A stretch of 8,025 nucleotides of DNA from Phycisphaera sp. (GCA_029287335.1 JARFRI010000057.1:1-8025), one strand, 5' to 3'. Shown: positions 1-6,384, numbered from the stretch's first letter. The notes: generated from the letters alone by a model not told the origin. Numbers and translations are program-made.

Positions 1-2
1 TC

Positions 3-107
3 TTCAACATCTACGTCTTCAACCGCATGCGCAAGAACGCAATCTATGAAACCGCGCCACCGCCCATCGAGCCAGACGAAGAGCTAGTTCTAGAACCCGC
101 GACGTAG
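3..107 (+). CDS. C-terminal fragment of an unidentified protein (5' end outside window)
   Basis: An open frame runs in from the left edge and ends at TAG 105-107, giving 34 residues that begin FNIYVFNRMRKNAIYE and end DEELVLEPAT. The aromatic/hydrophobic start, the basic RMRKN cluster and the acidic, proline-containing tail look like the end of a last membrane helix followed by a short cytoplasmic tail, so a membrane protein is likely; this is inference from composition. The family cannot be recognised from so short a piece. A terminator-like hairpin follows 17 nt after the stop, which supports this being a real gene end. Confidence 0.55.
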   Translation, partial: FNIYVFNRMRKNAIYETAPPPIEPDEELVLEPAT

Positions 108-124
108 TTTGTCGCCAGTCCGTG

Positions 125-161
125 GCCGGGCACACCTGACTTCCGGAGCAGGGTGCCCGGC
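125..161 (+). terminator. Terminator-like hairpin after the first (partial) gene
   Basis: GCCGGGCAC (125-133), a one-base bulge A134 and CCTG (135-138) pair perfectly with CAGG (149-152) and GTGCCCGGC (153-161). This gives a 13-bp GC-rich stem around a 10-nt loop (139-148). The downstream tract TCTTCTCGAT is only moderately T-rich, so it is an imperfect intrinsic terminator. It sits between the stop at 107 and the start at 206, where a terminator separating two transcription units is expected. A regulatory hairpin in the leader of the next operon is the alternative. Confidence 0.55.
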
Positions 162-205
162 TCTTCTCGATCAAACCAAAACCATCCGCCCCGCGAAAAC
201 CCGCG

Positions 206-1336
206 ATGAACGCCCCACACAACACCATCAACCCGCAGCAAGATGCGAAAGACAGCCGACGGCACCCGCGCTGCATGGATTGCGGGTATCGGCTGGTCGG
301 GCTCAACGAGCCGATCTGCCCCGAGTGTGGCCGAGCGTTTAATCCGGCCAACGAAAGCACGTTCAGCCGAAAGCCGCCGTTCATCTGGTACCTCTACTGG
401 TGGCCCGGCGCGCTGCTCGCGCTCGGCGCGGGCTTTGCCTGGTGCATCGCGTTCTACATCAATCAGGAACTGGGCTGGGGCCTGTTCATCGCCGTGCCGT
501 TTATGGTCGGCGCGCTGGTGGGGTATCGGCCGTCACCCAAGCGGGGCGTCGGGGTCGTACTGCTGAAAGTGGTGGGCCTGATCTGCATGCTGTTCCTCGT
601 CGCGCTGCTGATGCTCGGCGAACTGGCGGGCGTGTTCTGCGGGGTCATCCTGATCGCCATCTTCTTTGTCCCCACCCTTGGCGGGTTCTACTTCGGGATC
701 TTCGGCTCACGCATCCTCGCCGCCATACTCAAGACCACACGATTTAGCCAACGCGAACACCTGCCCATCATCCTCGGCCTCCTGCTCCTGCCCGGCATCG
801 CACACCTCGCTCAGCGCGCCCTGGCCCCGCCCATCCAAATCGAAACCGTGCAGACCGAACAACTCCTACCCTTAGGCAAGATGCAGGCATGGGACCGCTG
901 GGTCTTCTACGAAGAGATCAAGCACGACCGCCCACTACTTCTCAAACTTGGCCTGCCCACACCAAGCCACGTCGAGGGCAAGATCCAAGCCGTCGGCGAC
1001 CAACAGGTCTGCGTCTACACCGGCGACGCCCGGCTCGTCAAAAAGGCCACCCACGTCGTGCCCGGCGAGATCCTCGCCTTCGACGTCATCAAGCAAGAAC
1101 ACTTCGAAAACAACTCGATCCGCCTGATCGACGGTGCCTTCGACTTCGAGCCCATCACGGACACTCAGACCCGCGTCACACTCACGACGCGCTACGTGCC
1201 GAAGCTGCGCCCGCGCATCCTCTGGCAGCCGATCGAACACACCTTCGGCCACGAGCTGCACCTCCACGTCCTCAAGGGCATGATCGAGCCGACCGTGATA
1301 AAGGCCTCCGCGCAAAGCAAAGGGGGCGAGCGATGA
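206..1336 (+). CDS. Zinc-ribbon multi-pass membrane protein with C-terminal SRPBCC-like domain
   Basis: The 376-residue protein has three parts. Residues 23-41 form a four-cysteine zinc ribbon (C23, C26, C38, C41) in the CxxCGYxLxGL...CPECGRxF style common in planctomycetes. Residues about 57-206 hold some five or six hydrophobic segments (57-84, 89-107, 114-154 as one or two passes, 156-175, 186-206). Residues about 210-365 form a soluble domain with a beta-rich pattern (KIQAVGDQQVCVYTG, VVPGEILAFDV, FDFEPI, TRVTLTTRYVP) and a long final helix, as in SRPBCC/START-like ligand-binding proteins. The next gene repeats that pattern (VVPGKTIAFTD, YTLKPIS). The start is the first ATG of the frame; no Shine-Dalgarno is visible, and the other early Met (M24) would cut into the ribbon. 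The stop overlaps the next start as ATGA, so the two are translationally coupled. Membrane topology is clear; the SRPBCC assignment is inference from pattern, and the ligand is unknown. Confidence 0.75.
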   Translation: MNAPHNTINPQQDAKDSRRHPRCMDCGYRLVGLNEPICPECGRAFNPANESTFSRKPPFIWYLYWWPGALLALGAGFAWCIAFYINQELGWGLFIAVPFMVGALVGYRPSPKRGVGVVLLKVVGLICMLFLVALLMLGELAGVFCGVILIAIFFVPTLGGFYFGIFGSRILAAILKTTRFSQREHLPIILGLLLLPGIAHLAQRALAPPIQIETVQTEQLLPLGKMQAWDRWVFYEEIKHDRPLLLKLGLPTPSHVEGKIQAVGDQQVCVYTGDARLVKKATHVVPGEILAFDVIKQEHFENNSIRLIDGAFDFEPITDTQTRVTLTTRYVPKLRPRILWQPIEHTFGHELHLHVLKGMIEPTVIKASAQSKGGER

Positions 1337-1890
1337 CGCGCGTCAATCTCTCAACACGATGGGCTGTGAACGCCCAGACGAGTGTGCAACTCGACGCCAG
1401 CACCGAAGAGGTCTGGGCCGTCATGCAACGGTTTGATCGCTTCATCGCCGCCGACCCGTACCACGCACGCGTGACCGACGAGCAGGGCAACCGCCTCGAC
1501 ACGCTTCCGCCGCGCGGCACAGCCATACGCATCGGCCACGGCATCGGCGTCACCTGGTTCGACCGCGTCGGCACACTCGTCCGCGTCGTGCCCGGCAAGA
1601 CCATCGCCTTCACCGACCTATCGAAGCGCGGACGCAACCTCGGCTTCCCCCACCTCTACCACTACACACTCAAGCCCATCAGTGAAGAGGTATGCGAACT
1701 GATCCTCGCCGTGCGCGGCAGGTGGTCCGCACGATGGATGCCACGCCCCTTGGTCCGCGCTTGGCTCGCATGGGTCCTGATCCAAGCCCGCTGGTCCCTG
1801 TTGTTACACACCACCCACGAAATCAATCGCGACAGAAAGCTCCGACGTACTAGCGATCCAGCCCCGCAACGAAAGGCGGTCCCCGAATGA
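1333..1890 (+). CDS. SRPBCC-family (polyketide cyclase/START-like) protein
   Basis: This is a 185-residue protein. The opening VNAQTSVQLDASTEEVWAVM (residues 12-31), a beta strand leading into a helix that starts STEEVWAVM, is the classic start of SRPBCC domains. It is followed by strands GTLVRVVPGKTIAFTDL (80-96) and HYTLKPISEEVCELILAVRG (110-129) and a long amphipathic helix (about 138-164), which together form a hydrophobic ligand cavity in this fold. There is no signal peptide, so it is probably cytoplasmic; the W/L-rich end (RAWLAWVLIQARWSLLL) could contact membrane. The start at 1333 overlaps the upstream stop (ATGA) and has AGGGGG at 1321-1326, six bases upstream. The open frame extends further 5', but that part is antiparallel noise over the previous gene. 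It shares the VVPG-x3-AF and F/L-x-PI signatures with the preceding protein's C-terminal domain, suggesting a tandem paralogue. The ligand is unknown. Confidence 0.75.
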   Translation: MTRVNLSTRWAVNAQTSVQLDASTEEVWAVMQRFDRFIAADPYHARVTDEQGNRLDTLPPRGTAIRIGHGIGVTWFDRVGTLVRVVPGKTIAFTDLSKRGRNLGFPHLYHYTLKPISEEVCELILAVRGRWSARWMPRPLVRAWLAWVLIQARWSLLLHTTHEINRDRKLRRTSDPAPQRKAVPE

Positions 1891-2384
1891 AAACCCCCAA
1901 ACAACTCACCGTCCTGTACGACCCGACCTGTGGTTTCTGCGTGCGTTGTCGCCAATGGCTTGACAAGCAGCCCAAGCTGATCGCGATGCGGTTTCTGCCT
2001 CAGGGTTCAAGCAAACAACAAACGCTCTACCCCAACTTGCAATACCTCACCGACGCGCAGGGCCGACCCGAAGAACTCATCGTCATCGACGACACCGGCA
2101 AGGTCTACCGCGACGACAAGGCCTGGGTGATGTGCTTTTACGCGCTGCGTGGGTATCGCCCGCTAGCCATGCGTCTGGCCAAACCGGGCATGGCCGGGCT
2201 GGCGCGCAAGGCCTACGCCGCGATCAGCACCAACCGCCGCGCGATCTCCGCGCTGCTGGGGATGAAGGGCGACAACGACCTGCGCACCGAGCTCCAGGCC
2301 GACCCCGACGTCCCGCACTGCAACAACGCGCTGTGCGCGCTACGCGAGGCGAAAGCCAAGGTCGCGGTGCAGGAAGGGGGCTGA
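1887..2384 (+). CDS. DCC-family thiol-disulfide oxidoreductase (DUF393)
   Basis: This 165-residue protein begins with a beta strand and the family signature LTVLYDPTCGFCVRCRQWL: D12 followed by C15-G-F-C18 and an extra C21. DCC/DUF393 proteins carry this D-x-x-C-x-x-C motif and are considered thioredoxin-like thiol-disulfide proteins; their physiological partners are poorly known. The region EELIVIDDTGKVYRDDKAWVMCFYALRGYRPL (62-93) is also typical, as these proteins usually read '...G......S.A......L.G'. A further pair, C145 and C150, near the C-terminus could be structural or redox active. The start at 1887 overlaps the previous stop as ATGA, with AAAGG at 1872-1876. Coupling to two SRPBCC-like genes is noteworthy, since DCC proteins are often found beside membrane or lipid-related genes; that link is inference. 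There is no signal peptide, so it is probably cytoplasmic. Confidence 0.85.
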   Translation: MKTPKQLTVLYDPTCGFCVRCRQWLDKQPKLIAMRFLPQGSSKQQTLYPNLQYLTDAQGRPEELIVIDDTGKVYRDDKAWVMCFYALRGYRPLAMRLAKPGMAGLARKAYAAISTNRRAISALLGMKGDNDLRTELQADPDVPHCNNALCALREAKAKVAVQEGG

Positions 2385-2386
2385 CG

Positions 2387-2590
2387 ATGGGCGAGTTTCT
2401 GCTACTGATTGCGTTTGTAGTTTGTGCACTAGGTGCAGGATTTCTTCTGCTCATCTCATTCTTCTTACTCCCATGGGCAAGAAGACGCTTTGGCAGTTGG
2501 GCCCTTGCTTTAATCCCGCTCTCGACCTTCGCGGGAGCATTCTTCGGCTGGGCCATCCTGCTGATGTTCATCAAGGCAATTGAAGTCTGA
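2387..2590 (+). CDS. Small two-TM membrane protein (tandem paralogue 1)
   Basis: This 67-residue mini-protein has two hydrophobic helices (about 4-29 and 38-62) joined by the basic loop PWARRRFGS, so both ends are likely to lie outside the cytoplasm by the positive-inside rule. The start is set by a strong Shine-Dalgarno (AGGAAGGGGG, 2371-2380) and by lying two bases after the DCC gene stop. The open frame continues upstream but only as a shadow of the DCC gene. The C-terminal half (GSWALALIPLSTFAGAFFG) clearly resembles the same region of the next protein (GGWALLLIPLSAIIGVYLG). Base composition is visibly more AT-rich than in the genes on either side. No known family is recognised. Confidence 0.7.
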   Translation: MGEFLLLIAFVVCALGAGFLLLISFFLLPWARRRFGSWALALIPLSTFAGAFFGWAILLMFIKAIEV

Positions 2591-2600
2591 TGTATTCACC

Positions 2601-2786
2601 ATGTTTTGCTGTGCCTTCCCATTTTGTATTGCCGGATCAATCCTGATGGTGCTACTCACGATGACCATCACTCCGCGAATGAGTGAGGAATGGGGCGGAT
2701 GGGCGTTACTACTTATTCCATTAAGCGCAATCATCGGCGTCTATCTGGGCTTAGAGATGATGTTCTTGTTTTTTAGATTGATTTAA
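2601..2786 (+). CDS. Small two-TM membrane protein (tandem paralogue 2)
   Basis: From ATG 2601 the product is 61 residues with two hydrophobic helices (about 3-22 and 34-60) and a short polar link TPRMSEEWGG. Residues 31-61 align without gaps to residues 35-65 of the preceding mini-protein with about 13 identities of 31 (G, WAL, LIPLS, G, G, F, I), indicating a tandem gene duplication. Start choice is uncertain. An in-frame TTG at 2580 would add MKSDVFT and overlap the upstream stop, but the only AAGG before it (2573-2576) is just three bases away. ATG 2601 lacks a Shine-Dalgarno and would rely on coupling across a 10-nt gap. The composition is AT-rich like its neighbours. Function is unknown. 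Confidence 0.6.
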   Translation: MFCCAFPFCIAGSILMVLLTMTITPRMSEEWGGWALLLIPLSAIIGVYLGLEMMFLFFRLI

Positions 2787-2788
2787 GC

Positions 2789-3070
2789 ATGATGAAGCAG
2801 CCCAGACCTTACGCGCGAATTATCAGGAGATGCTTCGTTTTGACGATGGGTCTATGGTCTGCAGCAAATTGGTGCTGGCTACTACTTGTGTTTATCGGGA
2901 TGTATGGGGATATCCATACGTTCTACGTCGAACTTGGCGATGGCGTAAACTGGTTGTATCACTACAACTTTGTCTTGCTCATACCGGCAAGCATGGTCGT
3001 ATTTACAACCACATGCCTAGTCGGCCTGCTGCGTTACCGATTCAATTTTCGAGATCAACCACCCCGCTAA
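2789..3070 (+). CDS. Small two-TM membrane protein, unknown function
   Basis: This 93-residue protein begins two bases after the preceding stop with tandem ATGs (2789 and 2792). The basic N-terminus (KQPRPYARIIRR) is followed by a helix (about 15-38, CFVLTMGLWSAANWCWLLLV), a loop containing YGDIHTFYVELGDGVNWLYHY, and a second helix (about 60-83, [21 protein letters not shown]), ending in a basic tail [12 protein letters not shown]. Both ends should be cytoplasmic, with the acidic/aromatic loop outside. No family is recognised, and it is not obviously a paralogue of the two mini-proteins before it. The last 54 nt run antisense through the end of coaB. AT-rich composition continues to about 3060. 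A clear Shine-Dalgarno is lacking. Confidence 0.6.
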   Translation: MMKQPRPYARIIRRCFVLTMGLWSAANWCWLLLVFIGMYGDIHTFYVELGDGVNWLYHYNFVLLIPASMVVFTTTCLVGLLRYRFNFRDQPPR

Positions 3071-3655
3071 AGCGAGCTTCACCATTCTTCCAGGTTCGTC
3101 GCGCCGGCCGTCGGCGTAGAACAAGATCGGCTCGATGTCTGTTGAATCCATCGTCTGCAGCGGGTTCGCGAGGATCGCATCGACCTTCTTCCGCTGCATC
3201 TTCTCGACGGCACGCGTCTCCAGTACCAAGGGGTCTTCCAAGGCGAAGGCGATAATCGTTTGATCGTCGCGTTTGATCTTCGCACAGCCCGCAACCAAGT
3301 CGGGTGTCGGCTCCAGCTCGATCTTCAAACCCTCACCACGCGGCGTCTTTCCCTTAATCAGCGTGGCGGGGCGGTAGTCAGCCACCGCCGCAGCCTTGAT
3401 CAGCACATCGCACTGTGGAAAGTGCTCGGCCAAGAGCGCTTCGAGATCGGCCGTCGTGTTAAATCGAATCACATTGACCCGCTCGGCCACGCTCGGCGGG
3501 AGCAGCACCGGACCAAGCAACAGCGTCACGTCGTGCCCAGCCGATGAAGCAGCCTCCGCCAATGCGAACCCCATCTGCCCGCTGGAGCGGTTGGAGATGA
3601 AACGAACATCGTCGATGGGTTCGCGGGTGGGCCCCGCTGTGATCAGGATGCGCAT
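3017..3655 (-). CDS. coaB: Stand-alone phosphopantothenate-cysteine ligase (CoaB)
   Basis: This enzyme of coenzyme A synthesis joins 4'-phosphopantothenate to cysteine using a nucleotide triphosphate. The 212-residue protein matches the CoaB half of the bacterial CoaBC (Dfp) fusion. [27 protein letters not shown] (residues 3-29) is the nucleotide-binding start, with N22 at the position of the catalytic Asn of SNx[13 protein letters not shown] (87-96) is the AAVADY motif, and IAFALED (135-141) corresponds to the usual VGFAxET. The basic stretch [16 protein letters not shown] (99-114) stands where KIKK lies in E. coli. There is no flavin-binding CoaC domain, so the decarboxylase must be encoded elsewhere. 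Usual NDVS is replaced by [20 protein letters not shown] (164-183), a mild divergence. The start is the ATG right at the family N-terminus; no Shine-Dalgarno is visible. It lies 29 nt after the M16 gene, probably in one transcript, and converges on the + strand operon. Confidence 0.88.
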   Translation of the reverse strand: MRILITAGPTREPIDDVRFISNRSSGQMGFALAEAASSAGHDVTLLLGPVLLPPSVAERVNVIRFNTTADLEALLAEHFPQCDVLIKAAAVADYRPATLIKGKTPRGEGLKIELEPTPDLVAGCAKIKRDDQTIIAFALEDPLVLETRAVEKMQRKKVDAILANPLQTMDSTDIEPILFYADGRRDEPGRMVKLALAGWLISKIESVTQQAD

Positions 3656-3684
3656 GTCGGGATAGAGCTTGGAAACGAGAGGGA

Positions 3685-4917
3685 TTATTCCGGGAAGTTT
3701 AAACGCTCAGGGCCGATGGTCACGGCCGTGATGTCTTTGACTAAGCGATCGGCCACAAAACGGTTCACATCTTCGAGTGTCACACTGTCCACGCGCTCGG
3801 CCAGTTCGGCGAGCGTGCGCGGTCGGCCGTGTACGTACAGGTCGGCTGCGATCGCCCCGGCGCGTGCGCCGGTGGATTCGCCCTGCATGATGAGGCGGGC
3901 CTTCGTGCCGACCATCGCGCGTTGCAGCTCGTCTGCCTCGACGCCTTGTGCGATACGGCGGAGCTCGCCGACGAACACGTCCAGCGTTTCCTGGGCACGC
4001 GGGGTCGTCGTCCCGGCATAGCCCAGCACCGCACCACGATCGCGCATCCCGGCATAGCTCGCGTAGACCGAATAACACAGCCCACGCTTCTCGCGGACCT
4101 CGGTAAACAGTCGGCTCGACATCCCGCCCGACAACACCGACACCGCGGCGCGCTGTAGCATCGACGCTTCATCCGGGTCGGCCGGCGCGTCGTAGGCCAG
4201 GCCGATGTGAACCTGCTCGGTCTGCGCCTCCAGGTGCGTGTAGCCCCTCGGCCCATCCTTGGTCGGCTTCACGTCGTCGGCAGCGCCGGACCACGCAGAC
4301 GTCAACTCGCCGACCGTGTCGCGCAGCTTGTCCCAGTCGAGCTGCCCCGCAAAAGCGAGGATCGATCCGCCCGCCACGACGCCGCTTTGCCAGTACGAAC
4401 GGACATCCCCCAGCGTCAAGGCCTTGAGGTGCTCGGCGATGCCATCGCTGGGCCGGCCCAAAGGCTCGGGGAAGTGGTTCTGCCTCAGCGCAATCATCGC
4501 CCGGCGCTGCGGGTCGTCCTCCAGCGCCGCGATCTCCTGCAGGCACAGGTCGCGCGACGGCTCGAGTTCCTTTTCATCCAGGTTCGGCGACAGGGCTTGG
4601 CTCAGTAGCAGCGGCAGGGCCGCGTCGAGGTTGTCACCGACGAGCGTGGCGCCCAGGCGCATATGTTGATTGCCCGCGCTGACCGAGCGGTGGACGCCGA
4701 GCGTGTCGAGTGCTTCGTTGAAGTCGCGCGAAGCCTGCCCGCCTGCGCCGCGCGAGAGCAACTCGGCCAGCAGCGGGGCGACGCCCTGTTGTGCTTCGGG
4801 CTGACGCGCAACGCCGGCCGGTGTGAGCAGGGTCATCGCCAGCGAGCGGACAGCGGCCATCGGCTCGGCGACGAGGGTCAGGCCATTAGAAAACGTGTGG
4901 GTATGAATCTCCGGCAT
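3685..4917 (-). CDS. M16-family zinc peptidase homologue with degenerate HxxEH motif
   Basis: M16 (insulinase/processing peptidase) proteins have paired beta-alpha domains. FSNGLTLVAEP near the start, ALEDDPQRRAMIALRQNHFPEPLGRPSDG, and LSGGMSSRLFTEVREKRGLCYSVYASY in the second half are family hallmarks. From ATG 4917 the product is 410 residues, the usual length of bacterial M16B proteins; an in-frame TTG at 4944 would add nine residues and no Shine-Dalgarno supports it. The zinc motif expected as G-x-A-H-x-x-E-H is here GVAPLLAEL, so the two His and the Glu are Pro, Ala and Glu. The more distal Glu in LCLQEIAALEDDP is kept. The protein is therefore probably not a peptidase by itself. In heterodimeric bacterial M16B enzymes one subunit carries HxxEH and the other the substrate-binding Arg/Tyr pair; the intact REKRGLCY here fits the second kind. 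No signal peptide is seen. It probably shares a transcript with the HPt gene before it and coaB after it. Confidence 0.85.
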   Translation of the reverse strand: MPEIHTHTFSNGLTLVAEPMAAVRSLAMTLLTPAGVARQPEAQQGVAPLLAELLSRGAGGQASRDFNEALDTLGVHRSVSAGNQHMRLGATLVGDNLDAALPLLLSQALSPNLDEKELEPSRDLCLQEIAALEDDPQRRAMIALRQNHFPEPLGRPSDGIAEHLKALTLGDVRSYWQSGVVAGGSILAFAGQLDWDKLRDTVGELTSAWSGAADDVKPTKDGPRGYTHLEAQTEQVHIGLAYDAPADPDEASMLQRAAVSVLSGGMSSRLFTEVREKRGLCYSVYASYAGMRDRGAVLGYAGTTTPRAQETLDVFVGELRRIAQGVEADELQRAMVGTKARLIMQGESTGARAGAIAADLYVHGRPRTLAELAERVDSVTLEDVNRFVADRLVKDITAVTIGPERLNFPE

Positions 4918-4962
4918 AGGCCGAAGATTGTACCGGGACGGCAACGCAAGGCCCTTGTGGGC

Positions 4963-5307
4963 TCACACCGAGGCCCGTTGGCACAGGCCGATCAACTCAT
5001 CGACCTGCTGCTGAATCGCCTGGGTGACTTCGAGCGCGTCGGTCATATCGATGAGGCGTTCGAGCTCGCCAGCGGTCTGTGAGATCGGCTCGAAGCCGTA
5101 GCCCGTCGCAGCGCCCTTGAGCTGGTGGGCAACCGTGCGCAAACCGGCGATATCGTTTGATTGCGAGGTGGTTTGGATCGTCGTGATCCGCTCGTCGATT
5201 TCATCGACAAAGAACTGCACCAGCTCGGCCATATCAGGGTCGCTCGAAAGCGTGCTGACAAGCGGGGCGGCTGGAGATGGGTTTGATTCAGGAGATGAGT
5301 GAGACAT
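4963..5307 (-). CDS. HPt-domain histidine phosphotransfer protein
   Basis: This 114-residue protein has a Ser/Pro-rich N-terminus (about 1-22) followed by an HPt four-helix domain. The signature RTVAHQLKGAATGYGF carries the phospho-accepting His at residue 61 (H-x-LKG-x-A-x-x-x-G). Acidic helix MAELVQFFVDEIDERITTIQ precedes it and SQTAGELERLIDM follows, as in the family. HPt proteins shuttle phosphoryl groups between response-regulator receiver domains in multistep phosphorelays. ATG 5307 was chosen because AGAGG (5313-5317) lies five bases upstream; an upstream in-frame TTG (5346) would add 13 unconvincing residues. No kinase or receiver gene is in the window, so its partners are unknown. 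It lies 45 nt upstream of the M16 start and downstream of the membrane-anchored gene on the same strand. Confidence 0.85.
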   Translation of the reverse strand: MSHSSPESNPSPAAPLVSTLSSDPDMAELVQFFVDEIDERITTIQTTSQSNDIAGLRTVAHQLKGAATGYGFEPISQTAGELERLIDMTDALEVTQAIQQQVDELIGLCQRASV

Positions 5308-5396
5308 AGGGACCTCTGCGTGTCCCCCCGCTAAAAAATGAGACAAGCGACGGAATCTATATCGACCGATCCCCTGGCGTTTCTTAATCCGATCAT

Positions 5397-6179
5397 CTAG
5401 TCGCTGCTGAGCTTCTGCAGCGTCGGGCGTGCTTCCACGTCTAAATCTGCGTCTACAGCGACTAAAGCCGGTTCGTCTGCAACAACTGACTGAGCAGGTT
5501 TTTTCAAAATTGGGGCGATCACCTGATTAACCTGCGAAGTCGAATCGGCGGTCGAAGTCGTGTCTGAGCGCGGTTGCTTGGCCGTGATCAAGTCGGTCGC
5601 TGGTGCGCCTTGCTCGACCACCGGCTCGGACCAGGTCTTGTTGGCCATGGCCGCGTACTGCCGCGCGGGCGTCTGGCCGAGGACGTGGGCCAGGGGTTGT
5701 CGGCTCGTATCAGGGATCACATCGAAGCCGGACAGCGCGCTGCCGTTGATGTCGTTGTACAGCGCTAAGGTCAGCGCTTCGCTCGAAGCGGGGGCGACCC
5801 GCGCACGGAAGGTGCCCGTCGTCGGGTTGTACCAGAAGCCCGCTTGAAGCTCGCTCGAAACCACCGGGTCCGGCGGATGCTCGCCAAGGTCGCCCGGCGG
5901 CGCTAAATCAATCCACGGCCGATCACCCTCTAACAGCACGTTCGTCGGCACATGCTCGCCGAACCATTCCCGATGCAAATGCACCAGCAATACGTCACGA
6001 CCGGCCATCGCCGACTCCACCGCCGTGTGATACGCCGCCTGCTCCTGTAGCTGCTGCAGCGCCCCGCGGACCGCCTCGGCCTGACGTGCGCGGTGCTGTC
6101 GGCTGTTGTAGAGATACAGCCCGCCAGCCACCACCGCCACGAGCATCAAGCCAATCATGATGTCGATAACGATCCGCAT
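5397..6179 (-). CDS. Single-pass membrane-anchored protein of unknown function
   Basis: From ATG 6179 the product is 260 residues. An N-terminal signal anchor (about 3-27, IVIDIMIGLMLVAVVAGGLYLYN) is followed by a basic, Gln/Ala-rich helix (SRQHRARQAEAVRGALQQLQEQAAYHTAVESA) that could be coiled coil. Next comes a globular segment (about 61-190) containing RDVLLVHLHREWFGEHVPTNVLLEG and GFWYNPTTGTFRARVAP, then a low-complexity Thr/Ser/Asp-rich tail. The anchor plus helix superficially resembles pilin-like proteins, but there is no prepilin peptidase site (no G-F-T-x2-E), so that reading is not supported. AAGGG (6187-6191) lies seven bases before ATG 6179; the same frame opens 43 codons earlier, but that part lacks a Shine-Dalgarno and would bury the hydrophobic anchor inside the protein. 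No family is recognised. The first gene of the - strand cluster after the tRNA terminator. Confidence 0.7.
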   Translation of the reverse strand: MRIVIDIMIGLMLVAVVAGGLYLYNSRQHRARQAEAVRGALQQLQEQAAYHTAVESAMAGRDVLLVHLHREWFGEHVPTNVLLEGDRPWIDLAPPGDLGEHPPDPVVSSELQAGFWYNPTTGTFRARVAPASSEALTLALYNDINGSALSGFDVIPDTSRQPLAHVLGQTPARQYAAMANKTWSEPVVEQGAPATDLITAKQPRSDTTSTADSTSQVNQVIAPILKKPAQSVVADEPALVAVDADLDVEARPTLQKLSSD

Positions 6180-6356
6180 GGCAAGGCCCTTGAGAGTCAC
6201 GCAGACGCCGGCCACACACCTCGTGCAAGCAAACGTCAACACGACTTCATCGACCCAATAACACGCACCGATCCCCACCAACCCGCCCAAGTCCATGTGA
6301 TCGCCCAATGGCGGGCCCTACAACCGCTACCGCCCACGCAATCAAACCCGCCCACG

Positions 6357-6381
6357 AAAAAACCCCGCCGATGAAGCGGGG
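6357..6381 (-). terminator. Intrinsic terminator of the tRNA-Met transcript
   Basis: On the - strand CCCCGC (6381-6376), a seven-base loop TTCATCG and GCGGGG (6368-6363) form a perfect GC-rich stem followed at once by TTTTTT (6362-6357). It begins three bases past the 3' end of the tRNA, so it should end the tRNA transcript and insulate the downstream protein gene. Confidence 0.9.
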
Positions 6382-6384
6382 CAA

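Noticed and set aside
889..1332. 5' extension of the SRPBCC frame over the preceding gene
   Set aside because: The extension is Arg/Pro/His-rich noise in another frame of the zinc-ribbon gene; ATG 1333 has a Shine-Dalgarno and an SRPBCC-like N-terminus.
4921..4944. TTG start and TACAAT -10-like hexamer just before the M16 gene
   Set aside because: The N-terminus matches the family from ATG 4917, and no -35 sequence lies at a suitable distance from TACAAT.
6218..6239. - strand promoter for the membrane-anchored gene (TTGACG at 6239-6234)
   Set aside because: The -35 hexamer is good but no acceptable -10 (TGTGGC) is found 17 bases on.
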